A stretch of DNA of 64,000 nucleotides from Priestia taiwanensis (GCF_014638355.1 NZ_BMFK01000001.1:945160-1009159); one strand, 5' to 3'. Shown: positions 35,968 to 45,903, numbered from the stretch's first letter. The notes: a model not told the origin generated them from the sequence alone. A program made the numbers and translations.

Positions 35968-37824
35968 CTACTCCTCCTCCCTCAATGTGACACCATATAT
36001 CACAACATCATGTTGGAAAGAACTATGCAGAGGGAGTTCATATACAAGTGGATTCTTCTTTTCTTTTTGCAACACGTTTAGCGCATATTGAAGTGTTTCA
36101 CGCTGTTCGGTTTCTTCGTACACCGGAATACTTATATACGGTGATGGTTTCTCTTCAAGTAACTGTATTGAAAAGAAAGATGATGATTTCACTTTATTTT
36201 GAAGGTCCCTTAGCGCACACTGTAATACATTCCGCAATGCTAACGTTTGATTCAACGCGACACTACAATAAGAATTGTTATTTGTTTGCAGACACATAAC
36301 AGGGAAACCACAAATATTTTCTCCTATCCCAATCGTGTACTCTTGTTTCATCGTATTTAATGCTTGTAAATAGAACTCACAGCGCTTATCTTCTATCGGT
36401 TCTAATTGAACACGTGCAAACTTCATTTCTCTCTCTTTCTTCTGCAATTCATTCGTTAAGCATTGCTGTAATGCTCTTGAAATTCCTTCTATAGAACTCG
36501 TACCTACACCCACATGGACAGAGGGATATACAGACTTCATATATGACTCTAATCCACATAAGGTTGCTTCCCGCTGTGCTTCTTCATGTGTCAAACCAAC
36601 ACAAATAATTTCTCGTAAAAGTTCAGCAGGCCCATCTGAAGAAGGATTCACTGCTTGCACACAAAATTGTGCTAACGGCACTTGTGATAATTCTCTTTCC
36701 TCCCACTTATGAAAAATCCCTGTCTCTTCGGAAGTGATAGAAGTAGCCGTTTGAAATAATTCAGTTGAAGAACAAGTGCGAGTATCTTTCTCGATATGCG
36801 TGAGAATATCCTCTACATAACGAATGCTTTCAACATTGATAGGAGAAGGATGACCAATGAATGAATGCCACTGTCCTTCCAACGTCTCCAGATTCATGAT
36901 ATATACTTTATTTTCTTGCGTAGCTTCTGCCAATCCACTTCTTTTCTTTACTAATTCAAACGTAATAATATTAGCCAATATCGATTCTACTGTTGGTGCA
37001 CATTCTTCTTTTTTCGTCGTAAATAGCTGTTTATGCAGCGAACGCCAGGCAGTTTCCCAGCACCCTTCATAATCTGGATGTACAATCGGCCCTGCTAATC
37101 CAACTCCGTCTAAACAAATAGCTGGGACAAACAATTTCCCTTCTTGCTTACACAGTGTATGAAAAAATTGTAACTCTTCTCTATTTCCATTTGGTGATAC
37201 ATATAAAATAGCATCATATGACCCAATAATCCCTGGTATAAATGTATCTCCTTTCATTTCCCCAACAGATACTTCTTGATCTGATTTCCGATGATGAACA
37301 ACAACTTCTTCTAGTCGTTTTCTATTTGTTGCGCTTGAGTCCGTAACGAATACATGGAACTTCGCTAAACCAGACTCCAGTAAAGACGAAACGAGTGATA
37401 AAAGGAACGAACCCGAACCAATTGCTAACACTTTCGTTTGACGATAGCTTTCAAAACGTGCTGCTCCAGAGTTCCCGATGCTATCTAAAAATTCAACCTG
37501 TGAGGCATATCGATGAATAATATCTTGACGCAAATCATGTGATCTATCTGAGCTTACGTCACGAACAAAATCATTTTTTGCTAATGCCCCAACAATATCA
37601 TAGACTCTCCTTCGATACTCTTCAGGTAAGCTATTCGTTAGTTCATGCAAACTATGCTCACCATTTAACATCGGCCATAGTTTTTCAATCCATTGAGCAA
37701 CGGTGTTTCCTTCCATCCAAAAAGAGTTGACGTTATTACGGAAATAGACTCCTTTTTTATTATCATAATAAAAAAATGTATCACGCTTTATTTTAGGTCG
37801 CATCATCTCATGTACCTTTTCCAT
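35968..37824 (-). CDS. Thiazole-bacteriocin maturation protein, E1-like
   Basis: 618 residues. An N-terminal winged-helix-like segment (about 10-100, peptide-recognition type) is followed by a Rossmann E1/ThiF-like part with VLAIGSGSFLLSLVSSLLES (about 131-150) and a C-terminal region of unknown fold. It corresponds to the maturation protein that accompanies heterocycloanthracin-type precursors and probably presents the leader peptide to YcaO. Start ATG 37824, after GGGAGGGG. First modification gene after the precursor and the intergenic hairpin. Confidence 0.83.
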   Translation of the reverse strand: MEKVHEMMRPKIKRDTFFYYDNKKGVYFRNNVNSFWMEGNTVAQWIEKLWPMLNGEHSLHELTNSLPEEYRRRVYDIVGALAKNDFVRDVSSDRSHDLRQDIIHRYASQVEFLDSIGNSGAARFESYRQTKVLAIGSGSFLLSLVSSLLESGLAKFHVFVTDSSATNRKRLEEVVVHHRKSDQEVSVGEMKGDTFIPGIIGSYDAILYVSPNGNREELQFFHTLCKQEGKLFVPAICLDGVGLAGPIVHPDYEGCWETAWRSLHKQLFTTKKEECAPTVESILANIITFELVKKRSGLAEATQENKVYIMNLETLEGQWHSFIGHPSPINVESIRYVEDILTHIEKDTRTCSSTELFQTATSITSEETGIFHKWEERELSQVPLAQFCVQAVNPSSDGPAELLREIICVGLTHEEAQREATLCGLESYMKSVYPSVHVGVGTSSIEGISRALQQCLTNELQKKEREMKFARVQLEPIEDKRCEFYLQALNTMKQEYTIGIGENICGFPVMCLQTNNNSYCSVALNQTLALRNVLQCALRDLQNKVKSSSFFSIQLLEEKPSPYISIPVYEETEQRETLQYALNVLQKEKKNPLVYELPLHSSFQHDVVIYGVTLREEE

Positions 37825-37901
37825 TTCGCCCCTCCCTTACAAATATTCATCTTCATTTTATGTACAACACTTTGTCTATTATGCTCTTGTTTCCATAGGA
37901 A

Positions 37902-37934
37902 AGAGCCTCTGTATGTTAATCGTACAAAGGCTCT
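37902..37934 (-). promoter_or_regulatory. Hairpin between precursor and maturation genes
   Basis: AGAGCCT and AGGCTCT (7 bp, extended by TGTA/TAC pairs) lie in the 123-base gap, without a strong T-run. It may be a leaky terminator or mRNA stabiliser that keeps precursor output above enzyme output, as is usual in RiPP operons. Confidence 0.55.
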
Positions 37935-37947
37935 ACATGTATTTATA

Positions 37948-38232
37948 TTACACAACAACTGCACAAGGGAAACATGGGAAGCATGGGAAGCATCCACCGC
38001 AACCGCCACATCCTCCGCAGCCTCCGCAACGTCCTCCACAACCACAACGTCCTCCGCAGCCTCCGCAACGTCCTCCGCCACAACCGCCACAGCGTCCTCC
38101 GCCACCACAACCACCACAACGACGATAGTCATATGATACATAATTTTGACTATATGGATCCCAGTATGTTACATCTCCTGTTTGGAAATTCCCGAGGTTT
38201 AACATTTGTAAATCATGTTGAAAATTATTCAC
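37948..38232 (-). CDS. Heterocycloanthracin-type bacteriocin precursor
   Basis: 94-residue precursor. Leader about 1-38 (NNFQHDLQMLNLGNFQTGDV), then a core of Cys-Gly-Gly repeats with interspersed Arg: 16 Cys, ending in three C-F-P steps and CAVVV. This is the known precursor class of B. anthracis/B. cereus whose Cys-Xaa-Xaa core varies between strains. The start is probably GTG 38232, 8 bases after GGAGG: the ATG five codons upstream lies 2 bases from that site, and the GTG start yields the family N-terminus MNxFQ. Cysteines should become thiazoles. Not a structural protein. Confidence 0.87.
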   Translation of the reverse strand: MNNFQHDLQMLNLGNFQTGDVTYWDPYSQNYVSYDYRRCGGCGGGGRCGGCGGGRCGGCGGRCGCGGRCGGCGGCGGCGGCFPCFPCFPCAVVV

Positions 38233-38452
38233 TTTCATACCCTCCATGTATTAAATTCATTATTCCCTTATGATGTAAACGAGTGAAAGCATATTGAAAA
38301 TAAAATAGACAACATATATGTGGAAAAGAATCCTAGTATGAAGTACTCTCCCAACCAAAGTATGGGCAATACTTGGCTATTGTTCTTAATGAATGCACCT
38401 ATTTTCAAAAATCCATCTCCGATAAAAACTATCTAAATAATAAGGATTATAC

Positions 38453-38496
38453 AAAAAAAGAAATGCAAATCATAGATTGATTCGCATTTCTTTTTT
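38453..38496 (-). terminator. Terminator of dbpA
   Basis: AAAAAAGAAATGC with GCATTTCTTTTTT, 13-bp stem and long loop, 34 bases after the dbpA stop. Confidence 0.75.
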
Positions 38497-38529
38497 AACT
38501 ATCTGTAGCAAAAGTTTGACCGTCACAGC

Positions 38530-39975
38530 TTATTTACGTGCCTCATGTACTTTTAACAACTTCCCTTTAATTGTCGTATTCTTCATCACTTGTAATACTT
38601 GCGGGCCTTTTCCATTCAAAATCTCTACATATGATACATTATCTTGAATGGTAATAATCCCAATATCTTGCGCGCTTATGCCATCGATTTTTGCAATTGT
38701 TCCTACGAAATCAACCGCACGAATCTTCTTCTTCTTTCCACCATTAAAATATAACTTCATGATACCTTTATTTAACTGCTCGCTTTTATCTTCTTTTAAA
38801 TTTGGCATAGCTTGTAGTTTCTCTTCGAATGCCAATCTAGTTGCCTGAACTTCTTCTGTAGACGGTGCATTCACTTTGTTAATTTCAAATCCGATATATT
38901 CTTCAATCTCTGCTAAAAACCTATCTTCATAAGGCGTTACGAACGTAATAGCTTTCCCTTTTTTCCCAGCACGTCCTGTTCTTCCTGTACGGTGAACATA
39001 ACTTTCCTTCTCTAATGGAATATCGTAATTAATAACAAGGCTAATATTATCAATATCAATTCCTCTAGCTGCTACATCTGTTGCGATTAAATAACGATAT
39101 TCTCCTCGCTTAAACTCATTCATTACTGCAAAACGATCTTCTTGTATCATCCCACCGTGTAATTTGTCACAAGGATAATCTAATTCATTTAACTGGTCTA
39201 CTAATGTGTTCACATTTTCTTGTGTACGACAGAAAATGATACAACTATCTGGGTTTTCTACTGTTGTCACATCTTTTAATAAATCAAATTTAGCTTTCTC
39301 TTCTACTTCCATGACACGATGATCGATTTTATCTGTCGTAATCCCTTTTGCTGCAATTTCAATATGCTGCGGATTTTTCATATACTTCACTGTTAAATTT
39401 TCGATGTCCTCTGGTAGGGTTGCCGAGAATAGCATCGTTACTCTATCTGTCGGTAACTGATTAATAATGGCTTCTACTTGATCGATGAAGCCCATATTTA
39501 ACATTTCATCTGCTTCATCAATAACTAAGTATTCGATACGTTCTAATGGCAGCGTACCTTTTTCCATATGATCTAATACACGACCAGGTGTACCTACAAC
39601 AATATGTGTCTTTTGCTTTAATTCTAATTTTTGTTTCGCAAATGGTGATTTCCCGTATACAGCTGTTGCTTTAATCCGTTTGTATCTTCCAATGTTCGTG
39701 ATATCTTCTTTCACTTGTGCCGCAAGCTCACGTGTTGGAGTTAACACTAACGCTTGTGGTTTGTTTTCTGTCCATTCGACAAGTTCACATAAAGGAATTC
39801 CAAATGATGCTGTTTTTCCGCTACCCGTTTGTGATTTCACAACGATATCTTTCTTCTCTAATGCAACTGGAATCACATTTACTTGTACTTCTGTTGGATT
39901 CGTATAGTTTAACTGCTCTAAGGCATTTGTAATGTCAGTACTTAATTTGTATTCATTAAATGTTTTGTTCATCAT
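38530..39975 (-). CDS. dbpA: DEAD-box RNA helicase DbpA (YxiN)
   Basis: 481 residues. Helicase core motifs: Q motif NYTNPTEVQ, Walker [13 protein letters not shown] (about 48), PTRELA, DEAD in [14 protein letters not shown] (about 153), SAT, and [12 protein letters not shown] (about 331). The last 75 residues ([20 protein letters not shown], then [11 protein letters not shown]) are the RNA-binding domain that recognises hairpin 92 of 23S rRNA, diagnostic for DbpA/YxiN in 50S assembly. Start ATG 39975 or the next codon 39972, after GAGG. Confidence 0.92.
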   Translation of the reverse strand: MMNKTFNEYKLSTDITNALEQLNYTNPTEVQVNVIPVALEKKDIVVKSQTGSGKTASFGIPLCELVEWTENKPQALVLTPTRELAAQVKEDITNIGRYKRIKATAVYGKSPFAKQKLELKQKTHIVVGTPGRVLDHMEKGTLPLERIEYLVIDEADEMLNMGFIDQVEAIINQLPTDRVTMLFSATLPEDIENLTVKYMKNPQHIEIAAKGITTDKIDHRVMEVEEKAKFDLLKDVTTVENPDSCIIFCRTQENVNTLVDQLNELDYPCDKLHGGMIQEDRFAVMNEFKRGEYRYLIATDVAARGIDIDNISLVINYDIPLEKESYVHRTGRTGRAGKKGKAITFVTPYEDRFLAEIEEYIGFEINKVNAPSTEEVQATRLAFEEKLQAMPNLKEDKSEQLNKGIMKLYFNGGKKKKIRAVDFVGTIAKIDGISAQDIGIITIQDNVSYVEILNGKGPQVLQVMKNTTIKGKLLKVHEARK

Positions 39976-40186
39976 GTATCCTCTTTTACTTTTTATGTAC
40001 GTATTGTCCTATTATAAGTGAAATGAACGTATAAATACCACATCGAACTCGAATTTATTTATTGTTTTAGTTTTTATTAAAAATCACATAAAATATGGTA
40101 TGTGAAATTACGAATTGTTCCTAGGTGGAAGGATTCCTCTTTTCAGCTGTCGAAATACTTCTAATCATTTTTAAGGAGGCTATCTG

Positions 40187-40696
40187 ATGGAACTAACTAT
40201 TCGTCCTATTCAATTGAAAGATGCTACTGATATACACCGAATTGCCATGCAAGAAGACGTTTTTCCTTATTTAGTATTTCTACCTAGCATGCGAATTGAT
40301 ATGATGGAAAATCGTATTAAGAATTTAAGCGCTACTCAATATGAATTCGTAGCTGAACATAATGGGAATGTTGTTGGATGGATTGGATTAGTACAAGGTC
40401 AAGCTCGTCGCTCTCACGTAGGAGATATGTACATCGCTGTCGATAGCTCTTTTCATAACAACGGCATCGGCAGTGCATTGTTAACAAAAATAATCAATCT
40501 TGCTGATAATTGGTTACTACTAGAGAGAGTTGATCTAACCGTATTACACATTAATCCAAAAGCAAAAGCATTGTACGAAAAGTTTGGCTTTGTAGAAGAA
40601 GGACGTAAAAAAGGTAGCTTGAAAACAAATGGTACATTCGCCGATGAAATTGTTATGGGCCGCTTACGCCCTAATGGGTTATTGCAACGTATATAA
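40187..40696 (+). CDS. GNAT N-acetyltransferase
   Basis: 169 residues, complete GNAT fold: V/A motif DMYIAVDSSFHNNGIGSALL (about 84-103) for acetyl-CoA and the C-terminal NPKAKALYEKFGFVEEGRKK that characterises protein- or small-amine-acetylating members. Site AAGGAGG before ATG 40187. Alone, followed by a terminator. Substrate unknown. Confidence 0.85.
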   Translation: MELTIRPIQLKDATDIHRIAMQEDVFPYLVFLPSMRIDMMENRIKNLSATQYEFVAEHNGNVVGWIGLVQGQARRSHVGDMYIAVDSSFHNNGIGSALLTKIINLADNWLLLERVDLTVLHINPKAKALYEKFGFVEEGRKKGSLKTNGTFADEIVMGRLRPNGLLQRI

Positions 40697-40700
40697 TGAA

Positions 40701-40729
40701 AAGAACTCGTCTACTATCGACGAGTTCTT
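40701..40729. terminator. Bidirectional terminator
   Basis: AAGAACTCGTC with GACGAGTTCTT (11 bp) between convergent genes. Confidence 0.82.
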
Positions 40730-40742
40730 ACGTTTTACACTA

Positions 40743-41279
40743 TTATCGGTACCATGCTTCTTCAAACGTCAACTCCAGTGCTTCACCAAAGCACTTCCCA
40801 AACTCAATGAATCCTCTTCCTCTTGCTGTAATAACATTGCCATCTCGTACGACGAGTTCATCCCTATAATTCTCTAACTCAAATACACCTGTATCTCTCC
40901 TACATTCTTCCGTTAATCCGACTGTGTATTTCTTTCCTTTTAGTACTCTTGATTTTGCTAATAGAAGAGGTGAACTAGAAATACTTGCGATTACTCTTTC
41001 TTCTGTTGCAACCTTTTCGATAAAAGCAAGTAACTCCTCATCGTCCATCACAACACCAATATCCATGCAACCAGGTAATAGTAAGCTATCTACCTCTTCC
41101 AAATTGACATCCTCAATCGTTGTATCTGGGATACACGTTAACCCAGCTTCACTCGTCACAGGCGCATTTGTTACTCCCACTGTCACAACTGGTTTCTTTC
41201 CTTGCATTAAAATAGACAAAGCAACACTTAATTCATACTCACTAAACTGCGGGTACAACAACACCACTGTCTTTTTCAC
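40743..41279 (-). CDS. DJ-1/PfpI family protein lacking the usual cysteine
   Basis: 178 residues of DJ-1/PfpI fold. The nucleophile elbow usually reads A-I-C-x-G; here it is ASISSSPLLLAKS (about 99-111), so the catalytic Cys is replaced by Ser. The acidic residue of the first strand region is kept (PQFSEYELSVAL). GTG start at 41279 after GAGGG, 14 bases after the M42 peptidase stop, hence cotranscribed. Either a non-catalytic sensor or an altered hydrolase; function unknown. Confidence 0.75.
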   Translation of the reverse strand: MKKTVVLLYPQFSEYELSVALSILMQGKKPVVTVGVTNAPVTSEAGLTCIPDTTIEDVNLEEVDSLLLPGCMDIGVVMDDEELLAFIEKVATEERVIASISSSPLLLAKSRVLKGKKYTVGLTEECRRDTGVFELENYRDELVVRDGNVITARGRGFIEFGKCFGEALELTFEEAWYR

Positions 41280-41293
41280 CGTATCCCTCTAAA

Positions 41294-42334
41294 TCAATCC
41301 TTCGTTACGTATGCATATAATAATTTAATTGTATTTTCAAGTGCATTGTAGTGTGTTCTCTCCATACCATGAGAAGCATGTACACCCGGTCCAATCAATG
41401 CACCCCTTATATTATTTCCAGCTCTAAGTGCCGCCGTTACATCTGATCCATACATCGGATAAATATCAACAACGTAATCAAGGTTATTCGCTTTTGCTAG
41501 CTCTACTAATTTCGTCGTCATGTTGTAATCATATGGGCCTCCAGAGTCTTTTGCACAAATCGAAACATCGTATTCTGTACAATTCAAGTCATCTCCAATA
41601 CATCCCATATCAACCGCAATCATTTCTGTAATATCTTCCGGCACGTATGCCGCTCCGTGTCCTACTTCTTCGTATGTAGAAATGAACATTTTCGTCGTGT
41701 ATAACGGTTCTACTTTCTCTCTGCTCATATATTCCATTAACGCAATTAGCGCTGCTACACTACCTTTGTCATCGATAAATCGAGACTTTAAGAAACCACT
41801 TTCTGTTACCGTTGTTTTCGTATCGATAAATATGTAATCTCCTGCACAGATACCTAACTTTTCCACATCTTCTTTTGAACGTACTTTCTCGTCAATACGA
41901 ATCTCCATATTTTCTGGATCACGCTTTTTCGTTGAACTATCTACGAATACGTGAGCAGCTGGGCTTGTACTTAAAAATGTACCTGTGTAAACTCCCCCGT
42001 CTCTTGTACGAATTTTACAATACTCGCTATCTAGCGTTGGAACGATTGGACCACCAATTATCGTGAATTTCAGCGTTCCTTTCGGTGTAATAGAACGAAC
42101 CATTGCGCCTAACGTATCAACATGTGCTGATAGACCAATTACCTTTTCATTGCTCTTACCAGGTATCGTAATAATGCCGCATCCCTTATTCGTTGTTTCA
42201 AATGCATAACCAAATTTATTCGCATATGCATGAATTTTCTCCATAATATCGAAGCAAAAACCACTTGGACTATCCATTTGTAATAGTTCTTTCGCTGTTT
42301 GTAATACAAACTCTTTATTGATTGATATATTCAT
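41294..42334 (-). CDS. M42-family metalloaminopeptidase
   Basis: 346 residues of the M42 glutamyl aminopeptidase/cellulase group. Metal ligands: SAHVDTLGAM (His/Asp, about 69-78), SRFIDDKGSV (Asp, about 180), the general base STYEEVGHG (about 216-224), Asp in VDMGC and His in VHASHGMERTHY (about 318). These enzymes form dodecameric shells that trim peptides in the cytoplasm. ATG 42334 after GGGGAG. Operon with the DJ-1-like gene. Confidence 0.87.
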   Translation of the reverse strand: MNISINKEFVLQTAKELLQMDSPSGFCFDIMEKIHAYANKFGYAFETTNKGCGIITIPGKSNEKVIGLSAHVDTLGAMVRSITPKGTLKFTIIGGPIVPTLDSEYCKIRTRDGGVYTGTFLSTSPAAHVFVDSSTKKRDPENMEIRIDEKVRSKEDVEKLGICAGDYIFIDTKTTVTESGFLKSRFIDDKGSVAALIALMEYMSREKVEPLYTTKMFISTYEEVGHGAAYVPEDITEMIAVDMGCIGDDLNCTEYDVSICAKDSGGPYDYNMTTKLVELAKANNLDYVVDIYPMYGSDVTAALRAGNNIRGALIGPGVHASHGMERTHYNALENTIKLLYAYVTKD

Positions 42335-42673
42335 CTTCTGCTCTCTCCCCTATTTTTAAAATTTTCTAACAAAACTCTATCTCTACTATACTATTAATAC
42401 GAAACGAAGACAAAATGAATTCGTCCTTTATCCCTATGAATAACTAACCTTGCTTCACTTCATATGTACTCCTATCGTTTCAGACAAAGCAATGCATTCG
42501 GTTAAAGGGAATGCCGATATTTAATTTACAGGTAAACTGAATGGTCTTATAATTACGTTAAGAGCATTTAGCAGGATTTATATAGATGCGCAAAAGTTAC
42601 AAGATGTCTTATAAACTAGCTGAAATAGTAGACATCGAAGAAAATACAGACTAATTAACAACTAGGAGAATTT
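42335..42673. other. Intergenic gap
   Basis: 339 bases without a supported gene. One 22-codon frame (from about 42590, MRKSYKMSYKLAEIVDIEEN) has no ribosome site. The AGGAG at 42663-42667 belongs to the next gene. Confidence 0.5.
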
Positions 42674-43126
42674 ATGAAGGGGAAAACAAATCACACTCAA
42701 GCAATATTTATCGGGGTTTTATCCTCAACTTTACCATTCGTTCTGCCAGCATTCCTTATATTGATAGTAAGTGATTGGATGCCAAATGAAATTACATATC
42801 CAAAAGTTTCATCCGTTTTCTTTTTATCTATCATGTTAGTTATTACAGATTTTATTTTTTACGGTATTTTAAAGCTTTTTGGATATAAGGATAAAGGGTT
42901 AAATGGTAGAGGTCTTATCGGTATTTTAGATGCAGTATTTAGCCAGTTCTTTTATTTATGTGCAGGTTATTTCATCATATCAACATTAGGATTAACTGCT
43001 GTTGAATTATCTCTTACTGGAGTTTCAATCGTAGCCATTATTTCCGCAATTATCTTAACGTTGTTACTCAGCTTAATAGAAGACATAGAAGATAAGTATG
43101 ATGAGGACGAGAATACGGATGAATAG
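42674..43126 (+). CDS. Four-helix membrane protein, unknown
   Basis: 150 residues with four hydrophobic segments (about 10-33, 45-68, 83-105, 113-136) and an acidic tail (EDIEDKYDEDENTDE). Could be YrvL-like, a regulator of exosporium-type membrane processes, but I see no decisive motif. AGGAGA precedes ATG 42674. Isolated gene. Confidence 0.55.
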   Translation: MKGKTNHTQAIFIGVLSSTLPFVLPAFLILIVSDWMPNEITYPKVSSVFFLSIMLVITDFIFYGILKLFGYKDKGLNGRGLIGILDAVFSQFFYLCAGYFIISTLGLTAVELSLTGVSIVAIISAIILTLLLSLIEDIEDKYDEDENTDE

Positions 43127-43355
43127 TTAGCGTTAAAACAATCAAATATTCGTTTCTCACTTTGTTAAATAGTAGTATTGTTTTTAATAATGGTAACTGT
43201 TAATGAGGCTTTCTTTACAAACTTGGTTTCCTTGCCCAAGCTCTCTGCATTTTACTTAAGAATACAATTTAACCGATATGATATGCATCCTACAATGCTA
43301 AACTCTTCAGCTCAAACAATAAGTATCTTTCTCCAGAGACCTGCCTATACAACCT

Positions 43356-44306
43356 TCATTTTTCTGATAACAAGGTTTCTACATCTAACCACTCTTCTAT
43401 AGTCCCTGCATCAGGAAAAACGGTCACAATATTGAAGTCTTTTCCTTTTTCTCTCCCGAGTTGTTTTGCGGCTAATAAGTTTGCTGCAGCAGACGTACCG
43501 ATTTTAATTCCAGTCTCACTATAAAAACGTGCCATTTCATACAAAGTATCTTCATATGAATAATTCCATTGCTTATTTATTAGATAATCTTCCTTTTCTA
43601 AAAAATACTGTTTCCGTCCTAAACCAAATCCGCCTGATCCAGCATACTTCTTTAATCCATTTGGAGGCTGTTCAGAACCATAAGGCAGTTCCTTAGGCAT
43701 TACCAAATGTAATTCAACATCAGACGTGTACTCCTTTACAGCTTTATATACTCCCATTAAGGTTCCACCCGTTCCAGCAGATGCTACCCAAGCATTAATT
43801 GGTTTCTCATTCATTTGACTAATAATTTCGTGGCCCGTTCCCTCTATATGACTTAAAATGTTAGCATGGTTATAGTGTTGAAATAAAAAATAGTAATCTA
43901 ATTTTTTATTACTAATCTCAAGTGCTTTTTCAATAACAGCATAAAAACCTTCTGATTTATCCACCAAAACAATTTCAACCCCGTAATTATCTAATTCCTT
44001 TAATAAAGAATTCCCTGATCCAGAACTCAATACTAAAGTACATTCAATACCTAGATGATAGCAAATCTGCCCAATTGATTTTGCTAAATTCCCACCACTA
44101 TACTCTAGAATATGTGTTTTTCCATTGGTTTCATCTAGATATTTTTTTATCATTCCGATTGCTGCTCTATCTTTTATTGATCCTGTAGGATTATGCCACT
44201 CACATTTAGCATAAATAGAAAGATTCTTTGTTTCTTGACACTTTAACTTAATTAAAGGGGTATTTCCAACTTTCCGCGAAAATTCTTCAAAGTAGTTGAA
44301 TGTCAT
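43356..44306 (-). CDS. PLP-dependent cysteine-synthase-family enzyme
   Basis: 316 residues of the beta-family (fold type II). The PLP lysine is in NPTGSIKDRAA (about 34-44), the asparagine loop in YSGGNLAKS (about 69-77) and the phosphate cup in SAGTGGTLMG (about 175). The substrate loop differs from CysK (YSGGN rather than TSGNTG). It may make cysteine, cystathionine or a diamino acid; no partner gene is near to decide. Start ATG 44306, after GGGAGG; longer frame upstream has no site. Confidence 0.8.
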   Translation of the reverse strand: MTFNYFEEFSRKVGNTPLIKLKCQETKNLSIYAKCEWHNPTGSIKDRAAIGMIKKYLDETNGKTHILEYSGGNLAKSIGQICYHLGIECTLVLSSGSGNSLLKELDNYGVEIVLVDKSEGFYAVIEKALEISNKKLDYYFLFQHYNHANILSHIEGTGHEIISQMNEKPINAWVASAGTGGTLMGVYKAVKEYTSDVELHLVMPKELPYGSEQPPNGLKKYAGSGGFGLGRKQYFLEKEDYLINKQWNYSYEDTLYEMARFYSETGIKIGTSAAANLLAAKQLGREKGKDFNIVTVFPDAGTIEEWLDVETLLSEK

Positions 44307-44453
44307 ATCTCTATTCCTCCCTAAGCATTCAAGAGCTCTTCTATTCTCCATTATAGGATTGAAAGCCCCTCTTTAAAATCCCCCATTAGAGGGAGAATCA
44401 AATAAGACGAAAGATATCCTTCCTTTAAGTATAAGAGCAATTGCGACGGAGCG

Positions 44454-44862
44454 TTATTTAATATCAGCGTAGTCAACACGGAACGTAATTGCGTAGACTT
44501 TCCGCTCCTCATTTCTCCGGCGATTATCTACGATACTAGTTCTACAATAAATCGGGATTCTGTATTTTTTCAACAAAGGTTTAACCGTAGCATAATCGTA
44601 GTCGAACGGCTCCACATCTATAGTTTTTTTGCGTACGGTTAACGTGAATTGCTTTAGCGTTCCGTCGAATGAGACAGGCTCGCCAAACACCTGTTGAAAT
44701 AAGTATATCTGCTTCTCGAGTAACTGCGGGTTGATACCGTCGAGTAACCGTAGTATGGTCAGTGTGCTCTTTTATCGAATGTATTATCGGAAGAATACGT
44801 AGTTCCTTACCTACTCCGTTTTTATACTTCAAATAAACACTGGATAGTTCAAACGCTCTCAT
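44454..44862 (-). pseudogene. Frameshifted phage-like gene
   Basis: Two minus-strand frames join into one sensible protein. The first part (44862 down to about 44770) reads MRAFELSSVYLKYKNGVGKE; after a one-base shift the other frame reads LTILRLLDGINPQLLEKQIY and continues to FRVDYADIK at 44454. Together about 135 residues. The base composition is slightly less AT-rich than that of its neighbours. Likely a decayed prophage gene; family not recognised. Confidence 0.55.
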
Positions 44863-44919
44863 TAACGGTTGTTCTATCCTTTTGTTGTACTATAAATTCC
44901 CTCATGAACTAACTCATGC

Positions 44920-45156
44920 TTATATATTCTTAATTTCTAAATCGCCTTCATCTTCTATGACTTTATTAAGAATTTTAATTCCCTCTATATCATGTATTAG
45001 ATAATCTTGATATAACATTTCTATCTGGCGACGTATAGACATAGGTGTTTGTCCTGTGGTTAATGTTAGCTTTCTATAATAAAATACCGAATTTATTAAT
45101 TTGTTTGAGTAAAACTCACTAAAGCCTTCTTTATTTTCAGTACTGTCAAATTTCAT
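44920..45156 (-). CDS. Small protein, unknown
   Basis: 78 residues, soluble and helical (SIRRQIEMLYQDYLIHDIEG) with an acidic end. No good ribosome site before ATG 45156. It sits beside the frameshifted gene and divergent to the cold-shock gene. Family not recognised. Confidence 0.45.
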   Translation of the reverse strand: MKFDSTENKEGFSEFYSNKLINSVFYYRKLTLTTGQTPMSIRRQIEMLYQDYLIHDIEGIKILNKVIEDEGDLEIKNI

Positions 45157-45190
45157 TTCAATATTTTTTAAATGTATGTGCTCTCTGTAC

Positions 45191-45219
45191 TAGACAAATG
45201 TAATTTCTTATTGTATACT
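45191..45219 (+). promoter_or_regulatory. Promoter of the cold-shock gene
   Basis: TAGACA (45191-45196), 17-bp spacer, TATACT (45214-45219). The start would be near 45226, giving an untranslated leader of about 140 bases, as typical for cold-shock mRNAs whose folding responds to temperature. Confidence 0.65.
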
Positions 45220-45365
45220 AAATACAATAAGATTTGTTACAAGAAAACAATAAATTCACCTATTACAAAGAGTATTAGTGTTTATTTTTTACTTTTTGTA
45301 ATATGTGAATTTTTTCTTTTTGAAGAAATGTCATCTTATTAAATATATTAATGGAGGTCATTAAA

Positions 45366-45566
45366 ATGACACAAGGTACAGTAAAATGGTTTAACGCAGA
45401 AAAAGGTTTCGGTTTCATCGAAGTTGAAGGCGGAGCAGACGTATTCGCACACTTCTCAGCTATTCAAGGTGACGGTTTCAAATCACTTGAAGAAGGTCAA
45501 AAAGTTGAGTTTTCAGTAGAAGAAGGTCAACGCGGACCACAAGCTACAAACATCGTAAAACTTTAA
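45366..45566 (+). CDS. Cold-shock protein, Csp family
   Basis: 66-residue single OB-fold RNA chaperone. RNP1 is KGFGFIEV (about 14-21) and RNP2 VFAHFSAI (about 26-33); ending [10 protein letters not shown] is standard. Start ATG 45366, after GGAGG. Binds single-stranded RNA and prevents structure in the cold. Paralogue letter cannot be assigned. Confidence 0.93.
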   Translation: MTQGTVKWFNAEKGFGFIEVEGGADVFAHFSAIQGDGFKSLEEGQKVEFSVEEGQRGPQATNIVKL

Positions 45567-45584
45567 TTTTTATTAATGTAACGA

Positions 45585-45623
45585 TAAAAAAGAGGCATCC
45601 TTTCATTAGGATGCCTCTTTTTT
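45585..45623 (+). terminator. Terminator of the csp gene
   Basis: AAAAAAGAGGCATCC with GGATGCCTCTTTTTT, 15-bp perfect stem. Confidence 0.9.
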
Positions 45624-45866
45624 ATATCCACTTTGGTTATTTTTGTTGAGGGCTTCTATCAATAGCATGATCAACAGAAGTATGCTTTCTAAAATAGCTT
45701 TCTGCTAACTCTGCACTCTTGTCGATTCTGATAATCCATTAACCTCTATATGTATTAATTGAGTAACATGCATATACAAAGCATTCCAATTTTATTGCAT
45801 AATCCACACACGATGTGATTATAATAATCGTACATCAGGAATGTATTTGAGAACTCCATAGGTAGA

Positions 45867-45903
45867 AAAGACGTATAACTCGTCATGAGTTATACGTCTT
45901 TTT
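45867..45903. terminator. Terminator-like hairpin
   Basis: AAAAGACGTATAACTC with GAGTTATACGTCTTTT (16 bp, perfect), in the gap before the secreted-peptide gene. The 45624-45866 gap holds no gene. Confidence 0.8.

Noticed and set aside
37960..38110. Long Cys/Gly-, Ala/Val- and Pro-rich ORFs in all frames
   Set aside because: They are shadows of the low-complexity precursor core; only the frame with leader, ribosome site and family N-terminus is real.
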